Assembly (NCBI GenBank): GCA_028751875.1
Contig: CM054143.1
Span: forward strand, 70,518,280-70,582,279
DNA length: 64,000 nucleotides
DNA from: Rapana venosa
Lineage: Eukaryota; Mollusca; Gastropoda; Neogastropoda; Muricidae
Direction: 5' to 3'
Shown here in pieces: positions 49,020-59,289 of the stretch (positions are counted from its first letter, which is position 1; the number at the start of each line of letters is the position of its first letter). The notes beneath the pieces were generated by a model. The model searched no databases, was not told the origin of the DNA, and was given only the letters and a program-made list of their open reading frames with translations. The translations under genes and the position numbers were made by a program.

Positions 49020-51714
49020 TCTCTGTACTGAATTAATTTTTGGTTTTTACACTTTATAGGATTTTGCATTGATTGTAATATAATAATCCTGAATTAGTTA
49101 GTTTGGATGTGTATACATTTATTTTGTTAATTAGTTAAATTTTGTTGATACAGAGCAATATAGTAAGATCACACCTGTATCTCTGAGTGGAGTGTTTATA
49201 TTTCATTACGTGTTTGTTTTGGGTTGTTTTTAATTCTGTATATGTTTATTTTGTTTGTTTTTTTTCTGTTGGGCGTTTGCCTTCTCTTAAACCTGAAAAT
49301 TCTTAACACAGCGTTATTTAGCGCTCTCCCTCCCTCTAGTCATGTCTCTTACCTCAGAACCAAGTGGCCAATTTAAAACATGTCTATAGGGAGTAGGCTA
49401 CTCAACATAAAAACATGCAACCAATAAAAAGATGACATTGCTAGCTTACTAATTTAAATGATGGGGAATGAGTTTCATTTATTGGCTTTGCTGGATCCTG
49501 CCTTTTCTTCAAATATAACTGATGCAGACATGCACATTCCAGGTACCAAAATATTTCGCCAAGATCCCTACAAACCAAAAAAAAAACTTAAGGGCTTTTA
49601 TTAACATATTTTGCATTTTCATTATGCTGTCAAAGGCTTATACAATTTTGATGTGTAGCGATATCGAATCGATTTGGGTAGAGAAATTCTAATTAAAGCA
49701 AGTAGTCCACTTTGATAGGACTTTAATATTAAGAATACTTCAGAAACCACTAATTGGTTTGACTGATTTTCAATTCTACTAATGGATATGAAGTGCACTT
49801 TTTTAAACTGTGAATAACTATTATTCTTAGGGAGGATTTAAACATAGACATACTCAAACCTAAACAGAAATGGAAATCACAACTATATGATGGCTTTGGT
49901 CTGGAACAACATAATAGAATAAACCCTCACGTTTATACAGATAACTCAGTAACTTTAGTATTAATTGATCATATAAAACTAAACGCAAAACAGCACATAG
50001 CAGAAGTATGTGCTGTCATGTGGATGCAGCGATCATAATCCTGTCTCTGCTGTACTTGGTTTGTAAGTGTCCACATAAAAGTTCCTAAAGTTGGGCATTA
50101 AAACTATATATTTACGGACGTTTCAAAACACTTCTGTGAGGGATATTATTTTCTTTCGGACCTGATTTTGAATCACCATTCACGATGTATACCAATCAGG
50201 GACCCCAATGTGAAGTCTGCTCGGATTTTGGGTTAACAACATTTATATCTGTGTTATGACAAAACATGCTCCTTTATAAAAACGAGAGAGAGTTTTAAAG
50301 AAAAAAAACAAACCTCCATGGATAACAACAGACATAGGAATCTGGAGATAAAACTTAAGAAGAAATCACTGGAAAACCCATGGTTCACATATGAACAATT
50401 TAGGAACAAAAGGGAATAAAGTGAATTCCATTAATCGCAGATTCAAAGCGTAAATTACTTTCAACAGTTGTTAATCACTCTAGTGACTCTCCGCCAGATT
50501 GGGGAAAGCCTATCAATACATTATGTAATATAACATGTTTCAAAAAGTCAACAGTTCATTAAAGACATATCAGCATTGATGAATTAAACAGGACATTTTC
50601 TCAAAATGTAGCAAAATTAAAGTTGTATAACATGTGCAAGTCAAGAAAGGTGGGGGAAAATGATCTTCATTACGACAATATATAACTCAAAACATATTAC
50701 TTTCCATATTTAATCTCCTGCCAATGACAACTTTGATGTATTAGAGAAGCATAAAAAATGAATAAACGAATTCTAAGTAACACGTGATCTAGACAGTTAG
50801 ATGCTGGATTTTATAAAACTCGCTAGTCTGGTGGTTATTGTTTGAAACACTGAACATATCTATACAACTTGTGTATTGAGGAAAAGGTTGTTTTTCCTCT
50901 CAAGTTTTTTTTAAAAAGGCACCAAGTTATACCTGTCCATAAATCAGGGTGGGGATGCTCTTCTCTTCAAATACAGGCCAATTTTCACTTCGTTAGTACT
51001 TATCTATCCACATTGAAAAACAAATATGACCTATTGTGTTTTGTATTTGTTTATGATTTTTTTTTACTAAACATACAAATGGGCGTCTGTGGGGGGAAGA
51101 CAAAAGCAAAGGGATGAAGAATTGGCCGTCCCGGGTGAGTTAAACCAAAAGTACAGCAGACAGGATTATGATCGGCTGCATCCACATGACGGTAGCCATA
51201 CTTCAGCTACGTGCTGGTATGGCGTTAGTGTTATATGATCAATTAAATTTACTGAATCTTATCTGTTATACGTGTGGTTTTTCTATTTGTTTGATTAAGA
51301 CCAAGCATTCATATAGTTGTGGATTCCATTTGACTGGCTTTCTTTGGACTTACCCCAAATTCTCACTTTATAAAAAACAGTCTATTGCTACGAGGTTCAT
51401 TCTAGGGTTTCGTAGTAAAAAACTATTCCTGTAACACTGCTCTAATTCAGCTCACTGACAGTCTCTGGCACAATATAAAAGATGACACAATAACTTACTG
51501 GCCTCCTTTTTGTTGACTTTGAAAAAAATAGCATATAATTTTGATGTGATCAACCACTCTTTGTTATTGCGGTGTAAATTACAATTGGTACCAAAACTGC
51601 CCACTTGAAGTTATCCAACTACTAAAAAATTTTTTATGATTAATTAGGCAGCAGCTTGTATCTGTAAAATAATAAGCGTCCAGAACTACTTACCCATTAG
51701 ATTAGATAATTGGG
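49020..51714 (+). pseudogene. LINE-A copy C, endonuclease and RT first part, indel-rich
   Basis: Colinear with copies A and B from the CATGTCTCTTACCTCAG start (49342) through the endonuclease (GATCATATAAAACT near 49970, the SDHNPV region near 50030) and the RT to the box before the SINE. A segment at about 51030-51350 duplicates parts of the endonuclease region, including an inverted piece (ATCATAT...GGTAGCC), so the order is locally scrambled. No frame longer than about 90 codons survives. Confidence 0.72.
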
Positions 51715-51727
51715 TACACAGTGCTCA

Positions 51728-52038
51728 ATGGACGGGGATTTAGCTCTGTGGTGGTAGCACTCGCTTTCCCTCAGCCAAGTTTTAAGCAGCATCATGCCAT
51801 GGTTACCAGTTGGATGGTGACTGTTTGCGCGCCTTGGCCTTCAGTACAATTCCCCCAGTTCACCCAGCTGTCAATGGAGTTCCTGCCCTCTTTAGGGTCG
51901 GGAGAGGTAAAGCAACAGCGAGGGAGAGGAGATGGGCGCCGGCCCTCAATATGCTGGCCCTTGAGAAGTGAGGTCTATGGAATGCCTTGCTCCCCTACGA
52001 CCTTTTAGGTTTATGGGACTCCTTTAACCTTTTTTTTT
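51728..52038 (+). mobile_element. Composite tRNA/5S SINE in LINE-A copy C
   Basis: Head GGACGGGGATTTAGCTCTG, 5S-like block (AGCAGCATC, then GGTTACCAGTTGGATGG), body, and tail CCTTTAACC plus T run. It is flanked by degraded copies of the same target (TACACAGTGCTCA at 51715-51727 and TACCACATGGCTC at 52039-52051). It is inserted at the same base of LINE-A as the SINE at 27545 but has no TTAA element in it. Confidence 0.87.
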
Positions 52039-52233
52039 TACCACATGGCTCGTATTGGGACACTCTTGTTTTTCAGTCTATTAAATGATTTACCTGTGTT
52101 ATTAAATGGAAGTGTAGGTGTTGGATAAGTGTCACTGAGGTGTGTGTGTGTTGTTGGTGGTGTGTGTGTGTTTGTGTGTGTGTGTGTTTGTTGTTGTGTG
52201 GTGTTGTTGTAGGTGGTGTGTGTGTGTGTGTGT
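52039..52233 (+). other. LINE-A stub joined to (TG)n
   Basis: About 70 bp of LINE-A RT after the SINE, then at about 52108 a jump to GAAGTGTAGGTG and (TG)n, the sequence that precedes U at 32400-32470. About 3 kb present after copy E is missing. Confidence 0.65.
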
Positions 52234-53338
52234 ACCCACTGTCAAAGTACAAATGCTGATTAGGAGGAGAGGAGTGCTGAGCACCAGTGTCAAATCAGGG
52301 CAGACTTTGTCGGTCTCTCACGATTCTATTTGTTGCTACTTCAGGTCATCTGTCTTCAAATCTGAACTTGCTTTTCATCAGCTGAATCAGAAACTCTATG
52401 TACACCAAAATCAGAGGTAAACAAACCCTGCCTTTCTCATGTGCAAGTTAATGACATTATGTCGCCCAGGCAAATTTGACACTGATTGGCCACAGAAATG
52501 CAGCAGGAAGACTGCTGTGTATGGAGAATCTTGTTTGGAACTACCCTTCTGATCTGACTGTTCTCTGCGGTGGTTGATCAGTACTGGAAACCAGCCGCTG
52601 CAGACGTCCCTACTGCAGTTTTCCCTGGATTTTTTTTTTACATGGTGAATTGAAAAACCAGAATTGCAGACTAAGTTCTGGGGGAAAAAAAGGAAATGGT
52701 TGGCAGCTTGTATCTAAATGCACCCTACAAAATTAATATTCTCTGCTCCTCTCATTTGCACTGTTTATTGATAAACAACCTAAATCAGTATGCAGTATTA
52801 TCCCAATACATCCAGATTATAAAATAAAAAAGTGAATGGTTTATCAATAGAAATAATATATGACACAAAAAATTAACTTTACAAAAACAAAAAAATCAAT
52901 AAGATCTGTTCTGTCCCTCAAAAAACAAAAAAAAAAAAAAAATCGCCAATATTGGAATTCCGTTTTAAAGGTGGGGAAGGAACAAATCACAGATGGAATC
53001 TAAACTTGCAAGAGGGAAAAAAAAAGGGAAAGAAAGGCCATGGGGCTTCAGCCTGCTTTCATTTTCTCTCTTCTGTGTGATCAGAAGGTCCATGACTTTG
53101 GAGGGGAAGGAAGCAGCCAGTGAGAGGGTTTGAGGGGCCTCTGGACCTCCAGAAAGGAATATTACAGTTGGCCCACGGTTGGCTGGCACTGGAAGGGTCT
53201 GTCACTGATTGTCAGTGAGATAATCTGATTGTCAACAGTCCACAGCTGTGTTTGGGGTGCCTGGAAAGAACAGACAGCACACATATAACAAAAACTAACA
53301 CACTAATCAATCCATCTATTGTCTCTCTTCATTCCATG
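52234..53338 (+). repeat. Repeat U, copy 6
   Basis: Starts ACCCACTGTCAAAG and ends near CATTCCATGCT, about 130 bp further into U than the U/LINE-B junction of copies 1 and 2, then switches to LINE-B. Indel-rich. Confidence 0.74.
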
Positions 53339-53691
53339 CTGGAAAGTCAATCATTGTCCCAAATTCTTAAAAAACGTTAAGCCAAACGCTAGGTTATAAA
53401 TGTAGTTACAGACTATCATCACAACATTCATGTCTGGAAACTGCTAGAAAAAAATGGTTTTGAACAGATTGGTGTATACTGTGTGAAAAGAAATCATTCC
53501 TGTTAAAACCAGAGGGCTTCAGAAAAGGAAGGTCGTCCATCAACATCTTGTTCAACTGACCACTCAAATTAAGTATCAGTTTGCCAGACGAACATGTCTT
53601 TTGGCAACCTGTTTTGATGTGACCAAAGCCTACGACCAAGTATGGCACTCACGATTGTTGTATAAACTAAAAACTATTGGATGATCAGGGC

Positions 53692-53732
<41 letters not shown>

Positions 53733-55650
53733 TTGATAAAAGATTTTCTGGGAAACAGACAAATCAGAACTAGAATAGGGACTACATATTCATCTATAAA
53801 GTCTCTTCAAATGGGCATTCCACAGGGGTCAGTTATTGCTCCTTTATTATTCAACATCTTAATGCATGACTTGCCAAGCACATTATCGAAGCATGTCGAA
53901 TTAGCTCAAGACGCCGATGATGTATGTATGTGAATGAAGGTAGCAATGAAAAAGAATACACCGACGAGATCCTTGAATTACATCAAAAAGTCGCATCAAA
54001 ATGAACTGAATATGGTATCAAACTATATGAATGAAAATGGTTTATTGCTAACAAGTGATAAAACACACATGACGCTTTTTAATAATGGATCAAATCCAAC
54101 ACTAATGCCCAGTTTTCGAATAGATAATGAAATTTTAGAATACAAGCAAACAGTCAACTTTCTTGGGAGTTTTTCTTACAACAAAACTGACATGGAACCA
54201 CCACAATGAGTACATTCTGAATAAAGCAAGGACAATGTTAAACATTCTGAAAGTATTGGCAAACAGTCATGGGGTCAGGATATGCTGACCTTACTGCACC
54301 TTTCAACATCTTTAGTTCCTTCAAAAGTGAAGTATGCCCAAGAAGTATGTTTTAATGCTCCAGAATATCTTTCAAGAAAACTTCAAAGTATAGACTGTAG
54401 AGCATACAAACTGGCTCTAGGTCTACCAGTTCATGCCTCCTGTATAAAAACATATAGCGCACGTGGAATGTTACCATTAGAAAATCACCGAAGGATTGCT
54501 TGTTGTAAATTTGTCCTAAGAAGTATGACTGTTAAAAATGATTTGCAGCCGGCAATAAATCTCAAGTCTGATAGACATTTTCCGAAGAGAGCAAGAATGA
54601 TATCCTCTAACACCACACTGGGTACATACACGTCTCAAACTTGTATAAATGCTGGATTGAATCCATATATACAAATATTGCTAAAAGAGATGAAGTATCC
54701 CCCACTCCAACGTGGGAACTCAAAAGAGCGCAGTTTGACATCAATTATATTGACTTAATAAAGAATTGTACTATAAATTCTTCTAAAGCAAAAATTCATT
54801 TGGAAGAACATTACTCACACCATTTAAAAGTGTTTACAGATGGATCAGTCTGAAACAATAATGCTGGTGCTGCATACACTACACCAGATTTAAAATCCGA
54901 AAAACCGTTTCATCTTGGGGAGAATATTTCCATTTTTACAGCAGAACTCATAGCTATACTAATGGCACTTAATTTTTTTAATCGATTTTCCAAAAGCTTT
55001 TTTTAAAATACTTTTTGTGTTGATTCAAAATCAGTCATTCAAGACATCAGTTCTATGCGACCAAAAGTTAGATCTGAACTTGTAATAGAGACTTGTCATT
55101 GAATTCATCTCCTCACCTTAAAAGGCACAGATATAACTTGTTGTTGGATTCCATCTCACTGTGGTGTATATCACAATGAAAAGGTTTCAAGGCCTTTTAG
55201 CAAAAAAAGGGGCCAGACAATTAACAGACGTGGAACATTAAAACTCCACTTGTCACTACACCAATCAATGTTATCAAATCGTGCAAAAAGCACAGCAAAA
55301 GTTATTCCAGTGTGAAAAAAAGAGACTTGGCTGTCTAAATGTATATGAAGAGATGGTAAAATTTGAGCATTTTGTTAAAATATATGAATCCGATTTTTAT
55401 CATGTAAAACAAATTGTTTCTCTGGCTTGTAGATGGGAATTGAACTGTTATAAGACAAAATATGTTTAACATGTTTCATGCATATGTGGCCATAGTATAA
55501 CTGTTGATCCTATCTTGATATGCAGTATGCTGAAAAGTTACATACCTGTTCCTACCTCAGCATCGTCATCAGCTATATTCAGTGATCTTTTACTGAAGTA
55601 TAATTTTTTCAAATCATTATTGCATAGTCCAATTGGTTCACTGTTATGAT
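53339..55650 (+). pseudogene. LINE-B copy D, RT and RNase H, without PLE
   Basis: 5'-truncated. RT motifs: NQAGF region (53510), FDVTKAYDQV, an (AT)n tract at 53690-53730, LIKDFLGNRQIRTRIG, MGIPQGSVIAPLLFN (intact here), AQDADDVCM followed by a stop (TGA at 53931-53933, where the other copies have Trp), NENGLLLTSDKTH, then the connection to 54758. RNase H: FTDGSV at about 54835, AELIAILMALNFF, VDSKSVIQDI, SHCGVYHNE. The C-terminal zinc-like segment (HMCGHSITVD) lies near 55485-55510, and the 3' end is near 55650. It is the empty-site reference for the PLE insertion. Confidence 0.83.
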
Positions 55651-55802
55651 TATTATGGACTTTAAAGACATTATCCTTCTGCGGTTTAGATTTTCTCTCG
55701 TTGGTTACAGTTACAAATAGTTTTACTGTTCATTCGTTAGATTCTGTTAGAAATTGGGATTTTTATTATTCTGTACTCCAGAATTCATCGCAACAAGGAA
55801 AC
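55651..55802 (+). repeat. First part of the repeat shared with 16420-16845
   Basis: Matches the reverse complement of about 16700-16845; the second part follows the SINE at 56105. About 20 bp directly before the SINE (TCATCGCAACAAGG) have no counterpart in the other copy. Confidence 0.65.
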
Positions 55803-56104
55803 AAGGGGACGGATAGCTCAGTGGTCGCAGCACTCGCTTTCCCCCAGCCAAGTTAAGCAGCGTCGAGCGTGGTTACCAGTTGGATGGGTGACCGTTTGCG
55901 CGCCTTGGCTTCAGTACAGTTCCCCAGTTCACCCAGCTGTAAATGGGTACCTGCCCTCTTTAGGGTCAGGGAAGGTAAAGCAGCGAGGGAGAGGAGATGG
56001 GCGCCACCCTCAATATGCTGGCCCTAGAGAAGTGAGGTCTCTGACGCCTCGCTCCCCTACGACCTTATAGGTTATGGGACTCCTTTACCTTTACCTTTTT
56101 TTTT
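55803..56104 (+). mobile_element. Composite tRNA/5S SINE, best-preserved copy
   Basis: tRNA-like head GGATAGCTCAGTGGTCGCAG (55811-55830, with an A-box-like TAGCTCAGTGG). The 5S-rRNA-like block is 55845-55900, with AGTTAAGCAGCGTC (5S box A position, 55851-55864) and TTGGATGGGTGACC (5S box C position, 55880-55893). The body is about 190 bp with a CTTTACC-type tail and T run. RNA polymerase III would transcribe such a unit from the internal boxes, and a LINE would mobilise it; which LINE is not clear from the tail. Composite tRNA/5S heads are known from mollusc SINEs. Confidence 0.88.
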
Positions 56105-56335
56105 CCTCAAGAATTATTTGTATTTACATTTTCTTACAGTTCTGTGTAGATTTAATTAATACATTAATCCCTTACCCCACTCCCAGAATTCCTCCCCCCT
56201 CCCCTCCACTTTCTTTTTTTCTTAATGTGTCTAATATCACATTTTGTGAAGACGTAAAATGAAATCGAACGCACACATCAAAATTAACTTGCAATGCTCT
56301 GAATATTGGTTACATTTTAACAAAAGCAAGGAAAT
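56105..56335 (+). repeat. Second part of the repeat shared with 16420-16845
   Basis: CTATTTG/TTATTTGTATTTACATTTTC-type match through CTCCACTTTC to about GGAAATGCA, where the CAG-rich minisatellite begins. The ATG at 56259, which opens a Gln-rich frame, lies inside this repeat and is therefore unlikely to be a real start. Confidence 0.65.
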
Positions 56336-56567
56336 GCAGCAGCAGCAGCAGCAGCATCGTCATCAAAAGCAGCTTCAGATGAGGCAAGGTCATCCAGGGA
56401 AATGCCATCAACAACAGCAGCAGCAGCAGCAGCATCGTCATCAAAAGCAGCTTCAGATGAGGCAAGGTCATCCAGGGAAATGCCATCAACAACAGCAGCA
56501 GCAGCAGCAGCATCGTCATCAAAAGCAGCTTCAGATGAGGCAAGGTCATCCAGGGAAATGCCATCAT

Positions 56568-56599
<32 letters not shown>

Positions 56600-56655
56600 T
56601 CGTCATCAAAAGCAGCTTCAGATGAGGCAAGGTCATCCAGGGAAATGCCATCACA
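56336..56655 (+). repeat. 78-bp tandem repeat with CAG runs (4 units)
   Basis: Units start with CATCGTCATC at 56355, 56433, 56511 and 56598. The spacing is 78, 78 and 87 bp; the last gain is three extra CAG triplets. Unit length is a multiple of three, and two plus frames and at least two minus frames stay open: Gln/His-rich, Ala/Ser-rich (SSSKAASDEARSSREMP), Leu-rich, and an acidic minus-strand frame (DGISLDDLASSEAAFDDD). None is in frame with the downstream SPAG1-like remnant, which has a stop at 56689-56691. Confidence 0.9.
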
Positions 56656-56691
56656 GGTGAAAGACACTCGTCCACACAGACAGGATGCTAG

Positions 56692-57855
56692 AAGAAGACA
56701 CCCCAGCCACAAGTGGCCAGCCCAGAGGACCAGTTTGAAGCACCAAAAGCTCAGGGAAACAGTCATGTACAAAAGGGGCAATACGAGGCAGCAGTGCCAT
56801 GTTACAGTCAGTGTGTGAAGTTGTTCTCCAACAGAGCAGCAGTGTACACCAGCTGTGCCCTACGTTACCTCAAGCTGAATGACACACAAAAAGCAGAAGG
56901 GGATTGTTCAACAGCATTAGCTCTGGAGCCCAACAATTCCAAAGCTTTTTATCGATGTGCCCTGGCCAGGAAGGCCCAGAAGCACTACAAGGAGAGTTTG
57001 CAGGATCAGCTGCAGCTTCTGTGTTTGGACGCCAACACCTCCGCTGCCAAGAAAGAGATGGAGATAGTGAAAGGACTGTACAAAGAGGAACATGACCAGT
57101 TGAAAGCCCAGCCGCCGGCAGGCGACAAGAAGAAAGCCACCCAGCCAGAAAAGAAGCGAAAGCGAATGAAGATTGAGGAGGTGGATGAAGACTCTGAGAC
57201 AGAGGAGAAACCTCAGCTACCGTCAGTCTCAAAACCCAAAGCATCAGGCGCCCCTCAGAGAAGTCCCTCAGACTCCACTCCCTCCCACGCCAGCAGCAGG
57301 ACCAAGCCAGTGACCCCAGCCTCGGCAGCCCAGCCCAGCCCTCCCCAGACAACAAGCACGCCAACGCCCGAACCGCAGAGTCCAGAAAACCAGGCCGCGG
57401 CAAGTCCAAGAAAGGCAGCGTGAAGGAGACCAGTGTGGGTTTGCCCGTCATGCCCCCCAGCACCCCCAAGATTCAGGGGAAGATCACGCACGCCTTTCCA
57501 GTTCATCCAGCACTGGAACTCCTTGAAGCAGGCCAAGGACATCCAGCCCTATGTTCAGCTCTTGGAGCAGATTTCGCCGGACGATCTGCCTAGTGTGATA
57601 AGCAACAAGCTGGATGGTCACATGCTGTCTATCATCACTCGATGTGCTGCCCACGATGCCCAGACAGGTGAGGCGGAAAGAGTGTACAGCATCCTCAGCA
57701 ATATACGACAAGTGCCACGCTTCTCTACGATAAAACTGCTTTTGTCCAACAAAGAAAAACAAGATATGCGAAAAGTGTTGGAGTCCAGCAGCATGCTTGG
57801 CAGTGACAGTGTGGAAGAAGTGACCACAGTCAGGAAGGATTGCGGCCTGCAGTGA
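56692..57855 (+). pseudogene. SPAG1-like: SPAG1/RPAP3-family TPR protein, C-terminal part, frameshifted
   Basis: Three TPR-type helices pairs: QGNSHVQKGQYEAAVPCYSQ, then SNRAAVYTSCALRYLKLND, then ALEPNNSKAFYRCALARKA (about 56740-56990). A Lys/Glu- and Pro/Ser-rich linker follows, and from 57480 a C-terminal domain of the RPAP3/SPAG1 type (FQFIQHWNSLKQ, ISPDDLPSVISNKLDGHML, VYSILSNIRQVPRF). It stops at 57853-57855. SPAG1-family proteins assist HSP90/R2TP assembly of axonemal dyneins. There are two frame breaks (about 57385 and 57490), no introns over 1.16 kb, and no in-frame start (stop at 56689). It may be a processed copy, or a terminal exon with read errors. Confidence 0.65.
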
Positions 57856-58124
57856 AGGCCCTGTGGAAGGGACGGTGCAGGGAGGGGAGGAAGGCTTGTG
57901 AGACCAGCTGGCCTGCCGCACACATTACTGTTGTATCCATCAGCAGTTTGGGCAATGGTGCTTTTCGTTGGTGGTTTTCTTGCGAAAAGTCGTGCATCCT
58001 GGTTTGGTGTTGGAACCTAGAATCCTATTTTCACAACAGTTTCGTTCACTATCATTGACTTTTCGAAATAGTTCAATGAATAGTTTTCATCTATTGAATA
58101 TATAGTTCTTTTTACCAAACTACA
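57856..58124. other. 3' flank of the SPAG1-like remnant
   Basis: No gene and no clear poly(A) tail at the end of the remnant, which counts against a fresh retrocopy. Confidence 0.45.
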
Positions 58125-58650
58125 GTTGACTGATGATGTGTGTTCACCTGATCTGTGGTTCATTGTCAAAACTTCAGTGGAACTGATGATGTTGTTTCAC
58201 CTATCTGCTGTCCTTGTCCAAAAACCTTCAGTTGACTGACGATGTGTGTTTTTCACCTGATTCTGCTGGTGCTTGTCAAACTTCGTTACTGATATGTGTG
58301 TTCACCTGATCTGCTGGTCCTTGGTCAAACCTTCATTTGACTGATGATGTGGTTCCACTCTGATCTGCTGGTCCATGTTCAAAACATCAGTTGACTGTAT
58401 GATGGTTTGTGTACACTGATCTGCTGGTCCTTGTCAAAACTTTCAGTGAGACTGATGATGTGTGTTCACCTGATCTGCTGGTCCTTGTCAAACCCTTTCA
58501 GTGGACTGATGATGTGTGTTCACACTGATCTGCTGGTCCTTGGCAAAACTTCAGTTGACGTGATGATGTGTGTTGACCAGATTCTGCTGGTACCTTGTCA
58601 ACTTCAAGTTGACTGATGATGTTGTTCACCACTGAGTCTGCTGGACCTCC
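58125..58650 (+). repeat. About 52-60-bp minisatellite (about 9-10 units)
   Basis: Repeating words in order: TTGACTGATGATGTGTG, TTCACCTGATCTGCTGG, TCCTTGTCAAAACTTCAG. Units vary by 1-6 base indels. Open frames here are by-products. Confidence 0.88.
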
Positions 58651-59289
58651 TCTGACCCATTGCAGGCCCTGAACTTTTCACTGATCCAACCGAAAATTTT
58701 CAACCCCCCCCCCGCCCCCCCCCCCCACCACCACCACCCACCAACCTCTACCCAGTGTTTTCACCAACCCCACAACCTAAGACAATTACTGTTGCAGACA
58801 TAAAGGCAATTGACCCTCACGTGGGTCTACCCCCATACACTACGAACTTAAACACATAATTTTTTTTCAAACTTGGGACTCACCACCCAAAACAGAGGAG
58901 GAACACAGGCAGGCAGAACGTCATCGCCAGTGGGCCTGTTTCCCCTACATCTGTCTCCCCCATCACCTCTGACGTCCACTGAAGGAGCCACAACCAACCC
59001 TCCAACCAGGCAGCCACTCCTCCACAATCTTTGTCCTCCAATGCTCCATCCCTCTGCCTGTGACTCAGATAATACTAAGTGTACTGAAAGCATGTGTACA
59101 CAGTGTGCAACAGACTAAAAGTTCCCCCTGTTAAACAGATCCTTTCACCGTCTCTCCACACTGACTCCGCCATCAGGTCAACTCTGTTCTGCCCTTCCAC
59201 TGCACACATCTCTACCCAACATCCTCGTCCTCTTCTCTGATAGTCACCCTCACTCACCACTGTCACTTCAACCTCTCTGTCCTTCCCTC
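58651..59289. other. C-rich and unassigned DNA
   Basis: A C run broken by single bases at 58705-58728, then CCA repeats to 58745. No recognisable gene; 58850-59290 may be the 5' part of the L2-like element that follows. Confidence 0.5.

Noticed and set aside
55803..55900. A functional tRNA or 5S rRNA gene
   Set aside because: Neither is complete. The tRNA block lacks the T arm and acceptor pairing, and the 5S block is only the middle part. Four copies with tails and target duplications show a SINE.
56259..56660. Gln/His-rich frame as a gene start
   Set aside because: Its ATG lies in a dispersed repeat shared with 16.4-16.8 kb, the body is a minisatellite, and it is not in frame with the SPAG1-like remnant.
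58125..58650. CRISPR-like array
   Set aside because: Units are directly adjacent and equally diverged, with no spacers. It is an ordinary minisatellite.
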